This document shows, one piece after another, positions 42,225 through 50,589 of a stretch of 64,000 bases of DNA; positions within the stretch are counted from its first letter, which is position 1, and every line of letters begins with the position of its first letter. The position numbers and the translations under genes were made by a program. The notes below the pieces were generated by a model, which saw only the letters and a list, made by a program, of their open reading frames with translations, did not search any database and was not told where the DNA came from. Source of the DNA: JALYRV01 sp036675475 (GTDB lineage: Bacteria; Acidobacteriota; Vicinamibacteria; Vicinamibacterales; SCN-69-37). The DNA lies in contig JAKFEY010000007.1 in NCBI GenBank assembly GCA_036675475.1, positions 55,894 through 119,893 of the forward strand, written 5' to 3'.

Positions 42225-42910
42225 GTGCATTCGATGCACACGCGCCTCAGGACGTTCCCGACAATGCGATCGCAGCGCTCGCCGAGGAACGCAAAGGCAT
42301 CGACCGCCGCCATGTCCATGTCGCGCGCGATCGAGGCCCGCAGGATGGCGCGCGCGCGGAACAGCCGCGTGCGCACGGTAGCCTCGGGAATCTCCAGCGC
42401 CGCCGCCGTTTCCTGCACCGTCATGTCTTCCACTTCGCGCAGCACGAACACGGTGCGGAACGGCAGCGGCAGCTCGTCGATGCGCGCCTCGAGCAGCTTG
42501 CGCAGCTCGCCGCGCCACGCCGACTCGGCCGGCAGCACCGCGCGCTCGTCCTCGATATCCACCTCGACGTGCTCGCCGCCCGCGATCTCACGGTTGTCGA
42601 TCGGCACCACGTTGCGATGGCGCTTCTGGCTGCGCAGTCTCATAAGGGCCCTCGTGATGACGATGCGCGTGAGCCAGGTGGAGAGCTGGGCCTCGCCGCG
42701 AAACTCCCCGATGTGCCGGTAGGCCTCGAGATACGCGTCCTGCAGCGCGTCTTCCGCCTCCGCGTCGTCTTTCAGGATGGCGCGCGCGGCGCGGAACAGA
42801 CGGCCGTTGTAGCGGCGCATGAGCCGTTCGAAGGCGGCGTGGTCGCGGGCGGCTACGCCCGCCACCAGGGCGGCGTCGTCGTCCGCCGGAAGGAGGGCGG
42901 CAGGCTGCAT
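42221..42910 (-). CDS. ECF-type sigma factor
   Basis: A 229-residue sigma factor with region 2 at about 20-95 (DDAEAEDALQDAYLEAYRHIGEF, STWLTRIVITRALMRLR) and region 4 at about 140-195 (ELPLPFRTVFVLREVEDMTVQETAAAL). The C-terminal tail after region 4 has two cysteines (RRVCIECT), which may form a short sensor extension. AAGGAA precedes the ATG. No anti-sigma gene is adjacent: the operon continues with DUF4142 and cupredoxin, both exported. This suggests a sigma factor regulated in another way or responding to redox or metal conditions. Confidence 0.9.
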   Translation of the reverse strand: MQPAALLPADDDAALVAGVAARDHAAFERLMRRYNGRLFRAARAILKDDAEAEDALQDAYLEAYRHIGEFRGEAQLSTWLTRIVITRALMRLRSQKRHRNVVPIDNREIAGGEHVEVDIEDERAVLPAESAWRGELRKLLEARIDELPLPFRTVFVLREVEDMTVQETAAALEIPEATVRTRLFRARAILRASIARDMDMAAVDAFAFLGERCDRIVGNVLRRVCIECT

Positions 42911-42916
42911 GCTTCC

Positions 42917-44311
42917 TTAGATGCGGCGCGACGGCCCGGCGTTCCCGAGGCTGGCGAGGCCGAAGGCGGCGGCGGAGACGAGGAGGGCGATGAAGGCGGG
43001 GTTGGCCCAGCCGTAGCCGCGGCCGGAGGTCGCCCAGGCCACGATAAACAGGGTGGCGATGCCGGCCACGACACTCGCATAGGCAGCGCCGGTGGAGGGC
43101 CGATCCATCAGGAGCGTCGCCAGGATGGGCACCAGCAGGCTGACTACCATCACCGAATAGAACACCTGCAGCGCGCCGCCGACGGTGCCCACCACGAAAA
43201 TCAGGACGTAGCCGATGATGGCCGCCGCCACGGCAATCAGGCGGGCGGTTCGCAGCTGCTCCGCATCGGTGGCGTCGCGGCTGACGAACCGCGCGTAGAG
43301 ATCGCGCGCGCCGCTGGTCGACAGCATGAAGAGCACCGCGTCGGCGGAACTGATTTCGGCGGCGAACACCGCGGCAAGCGCGAACGCGCCGACCCATGGC
43401 GGCACGCCTGTCCGAAGCATCTCGGGCAGCGCGAGCTGCGCCTGCTCGAGCGGCGGCAGATAGGCGCGCGCGGCCATGCCAAGCATCACGGGCAGCACGG
43501 CGAAGGCCATCAGGGCCACGCCGCTGATCGCGATGCCGCGCCGCAGGTGCCGGACGTCGCGCGCGCCAAACGCGCGCTGCACGAGGCCGGGCGACAGAAA
43601 GAAGGATGGGCCGAGCAGGAACAGCAGCGGCCAGCCCATGTTGGGCGTGGAGCCGCGCCAGAAATTCGTGCCCGCGCCGCCTGCCGCCACGGCGTCCCAG
43701 CCGCCCGCCGCCGACACGCCGAGCACCGCGGCCAGCAGAAACCCGGCGACGATCACGACAATCTGCACGCGATTGACCCATGACGCGCCCAGCAGACCGC
43801 CGGCGGCGAAATAGATCGTGACGATGGCGGTGGCGACGAGGCCGCCGAGCCACGCGGGCCAGCCGAACACGGCGTAGAGCACCGCGGCCGCGCCGATCAA
43901 CTGGCCCGACAGAATCCAGAAGCTGCCGATCCAGATGAAGAGTGCCGTGAGGCCGCGCAGGCCTTCGCTGTAGCGGAAGGCGAGATAGTCGCCGACGGTG
44001 TAGAGATTGTGCTGCGCCGCGGTGCGCCACAGCCGAGGGCCGACCCAGAACGCGAGGACGAGCGTGCCGAGGCCGGCCGATCCGTTCCACCACCACGCGG
44101 CGAGCCCGTGCTCGTACGCGTAGCCGGTGGCGGCCACGGTGGAGCCGGCGCCGATGTTCGCGGCGAGGAACGTCGCGAAGATCGCGCTCGATGACAGATT
44201 GCGTCCCGCGACGAAGAAGTCGCCGCTGCCGCGGACGCGGCGCGAGACCCAGATGCCGAGCACGGCCTGCGCGAGACACCACGCCGCGATGACCAGCGTA
44301 TAGATCGACAT
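42917..44311 (-). CDS. sodium:solute symporter (SSS family)
   Basis: A 464-residue membrane protein with about 13 helices. It shows the SSS features FFVAGRNLSSSAIFATFLAANIGAG near the N-terminus and the mid-protein signature around LGPSFFLSPGLVQRAFGARD. Such symporters use the sodium gradient to import sugars, amino acids, organic acids or urea; the substrate cannot be predicted here. The gene lies six bases upstream of the ECF sigma gene and seven downstream of the P1 peptidase, so it may be co-transcribed with the peptidase and import its products. Confidence 0.88.
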   Translation of the reverse strand: MSIYTLVIAAWCLAQAVLGIWVSRRVRGSGDFFVAGRNLSSSAIFATFLAANIGAGSTVAATGYAYEHGLAAWWWNGSAGLGTLVLAFWVGPRLWRTAAQHNLYTVGDYLAFRYSEGLRGLTALFIWIGSFWILSGQLIGAAAVLYAVFGWPAWLGGLVATAIVTIYFAAGGLLGASWVNRVQIVVIVAGFLLAAVLGVSAAGGWDAVAAGGAGTNFWRGSTPNMGWPLLFLLGPSFFLSPGLVQRAFGARDVRHLRRGIAISGVALMAFAVLPVMLGMAARAYLPPLEQAQLALPEMLRTGVPPWVGAFALAAVFAAEISSADAVLFMLSTSGARDLYARFVSRDATDAEQLRTARLIAVAAAIIGYVLIFVVGTVGGALQVFYSVMVVSLLVPILATLLMDRPSTGAAYASVVAGIATLFIVAWATSGRGYGWANPAFIALLVSAAAFGLASLGNAGPSRRI

Positions 44312-44317
44312 GCGTTT

Positions 44318-45343
44318 CTAGCGGCGCTGAATGTCGCGCGCGGCGGGGAAGTTGGGGATGCTGGTGGCGGCACGCACGCCGCGCAGGATGGCGTCGCTGA
44401 CCGCTTCGGCCGCGAGCGCGCCGATGGCGCTGACGTCAGCCTCGCCGTCCCATTTGCCGGTGGCCAGCACGAACACGGTGTCGCCGTCCGACAGCGTGAA
44501 CACAGGAAGGATGGTGCGCGCGAGGCCCGCCTGCGCCATCTTCGCCACGAAGTTGGCCTGGGCTTTTGTGAGCTTCGCGTTGGTGGCGACGATGACGACG
44601 GTGGTGTTCTCGGGCGCCGGCGCGGGCGCCTGCGGCAGCCGCGCGCCGCGGATGATGCTGCGGATGTCTTCGAAGCGGCGGCCGTCGGACGCGCGCGCGC
44701 CGGCGACGACTTGTCCGGTGGCCGGGTCGATGATGCTGCCGGCGGCGTTCACGGTCGCGATGGCGCCGACCACGAGGCCGGTGGTCAGGCGGATGGCCGC
44801 GCTGCCGACGCCGCCTTTCATGGCGCGATCGCGGCCGAGCGTCTTCCCGACGGTGGCGCCGGCGCCGGCGCCGACATTGCCTTCGGCAACCGCGCCGGTG
44901 GTGGCCGCCGCGGCGGCCTTGTATCCGCAGTCCGCGCCGGGCCGGATGTCGGGCCGTCCGCCGACAGGCAGGTCGAAAATGATGGCGCCCGGCACAATCG
45001 GCACGTACGCGCCGCCGAAGGCGAAGCCGATTTTCTTCTCGGACAGATGCTTCCGCACGCCGCCGGCCACATCGAGCCCGAACGCGCTGCCGCCCGACAT
45101 GAACACCGCGTGTACCTGATCGACGAGATTCTCCGGCGCGAGCAGATCGGTTTCGGTCGTGCCCGGCGCGCCGCCGAGCACCTCGACCGATCCCACGGCA
45201 CCGGCCTCCGCAACCACCACGGTGCAGCCGGTGGGGCGCTCCTTCAGCGTGTGGTGTCCGACCTTGATGCCGTCGACCGCCGTGATCTGCAGCCCGGGCG
45301 CCGTCTGGCCGGCGAGCAGCAGCAAAAAGAGGGTGGCGCGCAC
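44318..45343 (-). CDS. P1-family (DmpA/NylC-like) Ntn-type peptidase, secreted
   Basis: A 341-residue protein with a short signal peptide (ATLFLLLLAGQTAPG). The fold is that of the P1/S58 family: SGGSAFGLDVAGGVRKHL, GNVGAGAGATVGK, ATVNAAGSI. NylC matures by cleaving an Asn-Thr bond, and Asn246-Thr247 in PENTTVVIVATN fits that position. The enzyme class includes beta-aminopeptidases and nylon-oligomer hydrolases that act on N-terminal residues or amide bonds. The GTG start is six bases from a perfect TATAAT, so a leaderless mRNA is likely. Confidence 0.88.
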   Translation of the reverse strand: MRATLFLLLLAGQTAPGLQITAVDGIKVGHHTLKERPTGCTVVVAEAGAVGSVEVLGGAPGTTETDLLAPENLVDQVHAVFMSGGSAFGLDVAGGVRKHLSEKKIGFAFGGAYVPIVPGAIIFDLPVGGRPDIRPGADCGYKAAAAATTGAVAEGNVGAGAGATVGKTLGRDRAMKGGVGSAAIRLTTGLVVGAIATVNAAGSIIDPATGQVVAGARASDGRRFEDIRSIIRGARLPQAPAPAPENTTVVIVATNAKLTKAQANFVAKMAQAGLARTILPVFTLSDGDTVFVLATGKWDGEADVSAIGALAAEAVSDAILRGVRAATSIPNFPAARDIQRR

Positions 45344-45349
45344 GCGCCG

Positions 45350-45357
45350 ATTATACT
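45350..45357. promoter_or_regulatory. overlapping back-to-back -10 boxes for two leaderless genes
   Basis: On the minus strand TATAAT (45350-45355) is six bases before the GTG of the P1 peptidase. On the plus strand TATACT (45352-45357) is nine bases before the TTG of the DUF5009 gene. The 23-bp gap has room for no ribosome-binding site on either side, and the two boxes cannot be used at the same moment. Confidence 0.55.
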
Positions 45358-45366
45358 TTCGCAGAC

Positions 45367-46479
45367 TTGCCGCCCCCGCGCCTGGTTTCGCTCGACGTGT
45401 TTCGCGGTCTGACGATGGCCTCGATGGTGATCGTCAACAACCCCGGGGACTGGGGCACGGTGTACGCGCCGCTGCTGCACGCCCCCTGGCACGGCCTGAC
45501 GCCCACCGATCTCATCTTTCCCTTCTTCCTCTTCATCGTCGGCGTCTCGATCACGCTGGCGAAGCGCAGCAGCGCGAGCACGGCCACGATCGCGCGCCGC
45601 GCGGCACTGATCTTCGCGCTGGGGATGCTGCTGGCGCTCTATCCGCGCTTCGACGTCTCGACGGTGCGCATCCCAGGCGTGCTGCAGCGCATCGCGCTGT
45701 GCTATCTGGTGGTTGCGGTCTTTAACAAGTGGATCCGGCAATCGCCGAATCGAGGCAGGCATTCGGTTTGGTACACCCTCACCGCGGCTGCCGTCCTCCT
45801 GCTCGGCTACTGGGCGCTGATCTTTCGCGACCTCACGCCCGACGGCAATCTCGGCGCGGCGATCGATCGCGCCGTCTTCGGGCCGCATCTCTGGCGGCAG
45901 AGCAGAACGTGGGATCCCGAGGGCCTGCTGTCGACCGTGCCCGCCATCGCCACAACCCTCAGCGGCCTCGCGGCCGGCTATCTGATCACGGGCGAGTGGA
46001 CGATGCGCGCCAAACTGCGCGCCCTGGTTGCCGCATCGCTGGCGGCGCTGGTGATCGGATATGCGTGGTCATTCGTCTTTCCGCTCAACAAGAGCCTGTG
46101 GACCAGTTCGTACGTGCTGGTAACGAGCGGGTACGCCGGCCTGCTGCTCGCGGGATTGCACGCCGCGGTAGGCCGGGGCTTTAGCCCCGGCGCGACGAGC
46201 TTTAGCTCCGGCATTCTCGCGCAGCCTTTCGTGATCCTGGGGCGCAACGCCCTGCTGCTGTTCGTCGTTTCCGGCTTCCTCGCGAAGACGCTTGGCCTGA
46301 TTCGCGTCGACAACGGGCAGGGCGGCACGCTCGCCCTCGGGCGCTGGATCTATTTGTCCTGGTTCGTGCCGCTGGCGTCGCCGAAGAACGCCTCGCTCAT
46401 GTACGCGCTCGCGAACCTCGCCGTGTTGTTCGCGCTTCTCTGGTGGCTGCACCGGCGGCGCTGGTACTTCCGCGTATGA
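45367..46479 (+). CDS. DUF5009/HGSNAT-like membrane acyltransferase-like protein
   Basis: A 370-residue protein with about ten membrane helices. It opens SLDVFRGLTMASMVIVNNPG, the signature of bacterial homologues of heparan-alpha-glucosaminide N-acetyltransferase (formerly DUF1624/DUF5009). The family is thought to transfer acyl groups to sugars across the membrane; the catalytic histidine may lie in LLHAPWHGLTPTDL. TTG start. Residues encoded by 46168-46211 (VGRGFSPGATSFSSG) come from two REP-like units inserted in frame between two helices. Its stop overlaps the MFS start by 4 bp. Confidence 0.83.
   Translation: MPPPRLVSLDVFRGLTMASMVIVNNPGDWGTVYAPLLHAPWHGLTPTDLIFPFFLFIVGVSITLAKRSSASTATIARRAALIFALGMLLALYPRFDVSTVRIPGVLQRIALCYLVVAVFNKWIRQSPNRGRHSVWYTLTAAAVLLLGYWALIFRDLTPDGNLGAAIDRAVFGPHLWRQSRTWDPEGLLSTVPAIATTLSGLAAGYLITGEWTMRAKLRALVAASLAALVIGYAWSFVFPLNKSLWTSSYVLVTSGYAGLLLAGLHAAVGRGFSPGATSFSSGILAQPFVILGRNALLLFVVSGFLAKTLGLIRVDNGQGGTLALGRWIYLSWFVPLASPKNASLMYALANLAVLFALLWWLHRRRWYFRV
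46168..46211 (+). repeat. REP-like palindrome inside a coding sequence
   Basis: GGTAG is followed by a perfect 8-bp hairpin GCCGGGGC (46172-46179), TTTA, GCCCCGGC (46184-46191), then a degenerate second unit with AGCTTTAGCTCCGGC. It is the same family as at 9369, but here the reading frame is such that the TAG is not read as a stop. Confidence 0.8.
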
Positions 46480-47642
46480 CGCGTCCCTCACTGCCCGGCG
46501 GCGTGTGGCGGCTCGGCTGGATCAGCTTCTTCACCGACATGGCCAGCGAGATGATTTATCCGCTGCTGCCTGGCTTCATCCTCAGGCTGCGCGGCGGAAC
46601 GCCGTTCATCGTCGGCCTCATCGAAGGCATCGCCGAGGCGGTGAACAGCATCTTCAAGGTGGTGTCGGGCCGGCGGTCGGATCGCACCGGTGCGCGCAAG
46701 CCGCTGATGGCCTTCGGCTACACCGTGTCGTCGCTGGCGCGGCCGCTGATTGCCGTGGCGGGTGTGTGGTGGCAGGTGCTCGGCCTGCGCTTCATCGATC
46801 GCTTCGGCAAGGGCGTGCGCGGCGCGCCGCGCGACGCGATGCTCGCGTCCTTCGCGCCCGAGGGCCGCAAGGGCGCCGTGTACGGCTTCCATCGCGCGAT
46901 GGATCACGCGGGCGCGATCGCGGGCCCGCTGATCGCGACGGCATATCTCGCATTCAGGCCCGAAGACTATCGCGGCCTCTTCGCGCTGACGATCGTGCCC
47001 GGCCTCCTCGTCGTCGCCCTGGCCTGGACGACGAAAGAACCTGAACCCGTCGAACCTCTCGAACCCGTCGAACCAGCGAACCTGTCGTGGCGCACCCTCC
47101 CGCGCGCCACCCGCCGCCTTATCCTGATCATCCTCCTGTTCTCTCTGGGCAATTCCACCGACGCGTTCCTGCTGATCAAGCTCGAAGCCGCCGGCGTCCC
47201 CGTCACGTGGCTGCCGGTCACGTGGGCCGCACTGCACGTCGTGAAGAGCGCGACGTCCGTGGCGGGCGGGCTGCTCGCCGATCGCGTCGGGTATCGCGCG
47301 CCCATCGTCGCGGGCTGGATCCTGTACGCCGCGATCTACGCAGGGTTCGCGTTCGCCGAGTCGATGCCGGCCGTGGTGGCGCTGTTTCTGATCTACGGGT
47401 TGTTCTTCGGGCTTACGGAAGGGCCGGAGAAGGCGCTTATCGCGGAGCTGTCCCCGGCGGCGGTGCGCGGCACCGCGTTCGGCTTCTACAACGCCGCGCT
47501 TGGGCTCGGCATTCTCGGCGGCAGCCTGCTGTTTGGCGCCATCTGGGTCGTGATTTCTCCTGCCGCCGCGTTTCTCACCGGTGCGGTGCTCGCGGTTGTG
47601 GCTGCCGGGCTGCTCGCGGCAGGTATCATTGGATCTGAATGA
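46476..47642 (+). CDS. MFS transporter
   Basis: About 388 residues with 12 predicted helices in two halves. MASEMIYPLLPGFILRLRGG and GRRSDRTGARKPLMAFGY match the loop-2 region of major facilitator proteins, and TEGPEKALIAELSPAAVRGTAFG the matching motif in the second half. Substrate unknown; the closest feel is to drug or sugar-efflux type MFS proteins. The central cytoplasmic loop contains a repeat (PEPVEPLEPVEP) from tandem GAACC-type units. The start ATG overlaps the preceding stop, and the stop overlaps the surE start, making a coupled three-gene run. Confidence 0.88.
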   Translation: MTRPSLPGGVWRLGWISFFTDMASEMIYPLLPGFILRLRGGTPFIVGLIEGIAEAVNSIFKVVSGRRSDRTGARKPLMAFGYTVSSLARPLIAVAGVWWQVLGLRFIDRFGKGVRGAPRDAMLASFAPEGRKGAVYGFHRAMDHAGAIAGPLIATAYLAFRPEDYRGLFALTIVPGLLVVALAWTTKEPEPVEPLEPVEPANLSWRTLPRATRRLILIILLFSLGNSTDAFLLIKLEAAGVPVTWLPVTWAALHVVKSATSVAGGLLADRVGYRAPIVAGWILYAAIYAGFAFAESMPAVVALFLIYGLFFGLTEGPEKALIAELSPAAVRGTAFGFYNAALGLGILGGSLLFGAIWVVISPAAAFLTGAVLAVVAAGLLAAGIIGSE

Positions 47643-48400
47643 GAAAGCAGATTCTGGTTACCAATGACGATGGGGTTCGCTCGGAAGGGATTCTGGCGCT
47701 CGCGGATGCCCTGCGGCCGTTCGGCGACGTTACCATCGTCGCGCCGCTGAACGAGGCGAGCGCGATCGGCCATGCGTTGACGCTGCGGCGTCCGCTGCAC
47801 ATCGAGAAGTTCGGCGAGGGGATTTTCGCCGTCGACGGCACGCCCACCGACTGCGTGAACATCGCGGTCACGAAAGTCCTGGACCGCATGCCCGACCTGG
47901 TGGTTTCGGGCATCAACAAGGGCTGGAACATCGGCGACGATGTGACGTATTCGGGCACGGTGGCGGGGGCGCTGGAAGGCGCGCTGCTGGGCGTGCCGAG
48001 CATCGCCGTGTCGCAGCAATTCACGCGCGGCGTGTTCGACTTCGGCCCGGCCGCCACAGCGGCCGCGGTGTATGCGAAAGCGGTGCTCGAGCGAGGCCTT
48101 CCGCCGCGCACCTTGCTCAACATCAACCTGCCGACCGGCCCCATCAAGGGCTATCGCGTGACGGTGCAGGGCAAGCGCAACCACATCACGTCGGTCATGG
48201 ACGTGATCGATCCGCGCCAGCGCGTGTGGTACTGGATTGAGGAAGGGCAGAACGACTGGGAGCCGCACGACCGGTCGGACTATCAGGCGGTGAAGGACGG
48301 CTACGTGTCCGTGACGCCGCTGCACCCCGACCTTACCCACTACGATGCGATTAAATCGGTGGAATCGCTGCCGATTGAAGCTGAAGTTGAGGTAAAATAA
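47639..48400 (+). CDS. surE: 5'/3'-nucleotidase SurE
   Basis: A 253-residue survival protein. The metal-binding N-terminus ILVTNDDGVRSEGI carries the Asp-Asp pair, and VSGINKGWNIGDDVTYSGTVAGA is the catalytic centre of SurE. It dephosphorylates nucleoside monophosphates and may cleave short polyphosphates. The start overlaps the MFS stop (ATGA). tRNA-Pro begins 17 bases after the stop, with no separate terminator in between, so the tRNA could be processed from the same transcript. Confidence 0.96.
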   Translation: MRKQILVTNDDGVRSEGILALADALRPFGDVTIVAPLNEASAIGHALTLRRPLHIEKFGEGIFAVDGTPTDCVNIAVTKVLDRMPDLVVSGINKGWNIGDDVTYSGTVAGALEGALLGVPSIAVSQQFTRGVFDFGPAATAAAVYAKAVLERGLPPRTLLNINLPTGPIKGYRVTVQGKRNHITSVMDVIDPRQRVWYWIEEGQNDWEPHDRSDYQAVKDGYVSVTPLHPDLTHYDAIKSVESLPIEAEVEVK

Positions 48401-48417
48401 TCCGTTCCACCCCTGGT

Positions 48418-48494
<77 letters not shown>

Positions 48495-48502
48495 ACATCT
48501 TT

Positions 48503-48528
48503 GAAAGGCCCGCTCACGCGGGCCTTTC
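48503..48528 (+). terminator. intrinsic-type terminator after tRNA-Pro
   Basis: An 11-bp perfect stem, GAAAGGCCCGC (48503-48513) and GCGGGCCTTTC (48518-48528), with a TCAC loop. Only a weak T-rich tail follows. It separates the surE/tRNA transcript from the convergent BlaR gene. Confidence 0.75.
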
Positions 48529-48541
48529 GGTTGTACGGCCG

Positions 48542-50170
48542 CTAGTCCGACAGGCTGAACTTCACGGTGACGGTCATCGAGACGTCGACGGCCACGCCGT
48601 TGAGCAGCGTCGGTGTGAAGCGCCACTTGCGCACGGCGTCAGTGGCCGCAACCGCGAGATCGGGATGCGCCTGCGCGCTCAGCACGCGCACCGACGTCAC
48701 GGTGCCGTCGCGCCCGATGACCGCTTCAATCGGCACGACGCCGGCGAGGCCGGCCTCGCGCATCGACTGCGGATAGATCGGCTTGACGTCGTACACCTTC
48801 TGCGGCACGCGCACGCTGCCGCCCACGCGCACGGGCGCGGGAACGCCGGCGCCTGGCGCGGCCGCGGGCATCCGGCTTGCCGACACCGAAATCGATTCCT
48901 GCAGGTTGCCAAGCTGCAGAATCACGGCGCGGTTCCAGTCCGAGGGGCTGGTCAGATCGAGTTCATGCCGCAGCGGCCGGAAGCCGCGCAGCGCCGCGCT
49001 CAGCACGTACTTGCCGGGCGCCACGGCGGCGAACTCGAAGCGGCCGCTGGCGTTCGACTGCGTCTTCTTCGCCACCTGGTTCGCATCAGTGAGCGTGACC
49101 TCGACGCCGGGCATCACGCCGCCCATCACGTCGTACACGGTGCCGGCGAGCGTGGCCGGGCCGGCCTGCCGCGCGCGCAGCGCGGCGACGGGCAATGTGA
49201 TGATCAGCAGCGCCGTGCCCACAAGGGCCAGCGCGCGGCGGGTGGGCACGCGGCGATCGAGTCGCGGATTCAACATGGCGGTAATTCTCCTCTCGAGCGT
49301 TGACGGGTGAGCCATCGGCAGCGCCGACGCCCACATGGAGCCTGGCCGGCGGCATTGCCGCGCCAGATCGAGTAACTGCCCGGCGTAGTCGACGCCTCCC
49401 ACACCCATCGCGAGCACCTCGTCGTCGCACGCCTGCTCGCTTTCGCGGCGCAGGCGCGTGCAGATCATCCAGGCGAGCGGATTGAACCAGAGGATCGCGC
49501 GGACGGCTTCGGCCAGCATCTGCACGAGCCAGTCGTGACGACGGATGTGCGCGAGCTCGTGACAGAGCACGACATGGATGCGATCCGCCGGCCAGGCGTG
49601 CGACTGCCGCGGCAGCAGGACGTGAGGGCGGCGGATGCCCCACGTCGCGAGCAGGTCCGCGGAATCCGTGCGCGCGACTCTGATGTCGCGCTTCAGTCCG
49701 TACCGCCGCGCGACGGCATCGAGCGCGTTCGTCCAGCGATCGTCATCAACGGGTGAGGCAAGTGCCGTCACGCGGCGAATGCGCAACAGTCCCGCAAACA
49801 AGCGGCCCGCGCAGACGAGCAGCCCGCCGAACCACGCGATCGCGAGGAGCGCGGCCGCTGAGAGTGCAGATGACTCGTCCGGAGCAGGCGCGGGTGTCGT
49901 TCCTGGAGCAGGCGCGCTCGCAGACGCGACCGGCGCAGCGTCAGTGAGCGCTTCTGTCGACGCCTGAATCACGGCCGTGCGGGAGGGGAGGGTCACACTC
50001 AACGCCGGCAGGGTCAGGCTGAACGGCAGCACGAGGACGGCGGCGGCCAGCGCGCCGGCAAGCACCCGGTGCCGTAGCGCGGCCGAACGCTTGCGGAGCA
50101 ACGCGCTGAGCACGAGCCCCGCGGCGAGCACCACGCCGGATCGAAGCAGCAGGCCGATGAGCAGCGTCAC
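48542..50170 (-). CDS. BlaR1/MecR1-like M56 membrane peptidase fused to a regulatory Ig-like domain and a TonB-type C-terminus
   Basis: A 542-residue protein. The N-terminal part has four membrane helices and the M56 zinc motif HELAH (204-208) with ESEQACDDEVL. After the last helix come a CarboxypepD_reg-like beta domain (TLAGTVYDVMGGVMPGVEVTLTD..., about 342-430) and a TonB C-terminal-like domain (RVPQKVYDVKPIYPQSMREAG ... AVRKWRFTPTLLNGVAVDVSMTV). In classical systems the M56 protein senses a signal and cleaves the BlaI repressor. The penicillin-binding sensor domain of BlaR1 is absent here. It overlaps blaI by 4 bp. Confidence 0.86.
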   Translation of the reverse strand: MTLLIGLLLRSGVVLAAGLVLSALLRKRSAALRHRVLAGALAAAVLVLPFSLTLPALSVTLPSRTAVIQASTEALTDAAPVASASAPAPGTTPAPAPDESSALSAAALLAIAWFGGLLVCAGRLFAGLLRIRRVTALASPVDDDRWTNALDAVARRYGLKRDIRVARTDSADLLATWGIRRPHVLLPRQSHAWPADRIHVVLCHELAHIRRHDWLVQMLAEAVRAILWFNPLAWMICTRLRRESEQACDDEVLAMGVGGVDYAGQLLDLARQCRRPGSMWASALPMAHPSTLERRITAMLNPRLDRRVPTRRALALVGTALLIITLPVAALRARQAGPATLAGTVYDVMGGVMPGVEVTLTDANQVAKKTQSNASGRFEFAAVAPGKYVLSAALRGFRPLRHELDLTSPSDWNRAVILQLGNLQESISVSASRMPAAAPGAGVPAPVRVGGSVRVPQKVYDVKPIYPQSMREAGLAGVVPIEAVIGRDGTVTSVRVLSAQAHPDLAVAATDAVRKWRFTPTLLNGVAVDVSMTVTVKFSLSD

Positions 50171-50583
50171 CGCCGTTTGCCTTTCGGCGCGCGCGGCTCG
50201 TCGCCGCGGGCATCCTTGACGATCGCCTCGATGCGCGCGAGTTCCTCATCCGAAACGCGGGACGCCTCGCCGCCGAGCAGCGCCGCCACCGCCTGCGTGG
50301 CCGAGCCATCGAAGAACGTGTCGACCAGGTGCTTCAGCGCCGAGCGGCGCGCCGACGCGCGGGGCACGGTCGGCATATAGACGAAGCGGAGTCCATCTTC
50401 CTCGTGCCTGACATGCCCCTTGCGCTCGAGCACGCGCAGTTGCGTGCGCACCGTCGAATAGCCGCGGCCGTGGTCCAGCCGTTCCATGACCTCCGCCGCG
50501 GTGGCGCGGCCGAGCCGGTAGAGCACGTCCATGATCTGGCGCTCGCGTTTGGTCAGCAGCGCCGGGGCGGGTTTCTCGGGCAT
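50167..50583 (-). CDS. BlaI/MecI/CopY-family transcriptional repressor
   Basis: About 138 residues. The winged-helix domain (LLTKRERQIMDVLYRLGRATAAEVMERL, YSTVRTQLRVLERKGHV) is followed by the dimerisation helices (LKHLVDTFFDGSATQAVAALL). The family represses its own operon and, when cleaved by a membrane protease, releases resistance genes. The ATG at 50583 is preferred to an upstream in-frame start. It is coupled to the M56 gene by an ATGA overlap, and an operator-like palindrome covers its promoter, indicating autorepression. Confidence 0.9.
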   Translation of the reverse strand: MPEKPAPALLTKRERQIMDVLYRLGRATAAEVMERLDHGRGYSTVRTQLRVLERKGHVRHEEDGLRFVYMPTVPRASARRSALKHLVDTFFDGSATQAVAALLGGEASRVSDEELARIEAIVKDARGDEPRAPKGKRR

Positions 50584-50589
50584 GCGAGG

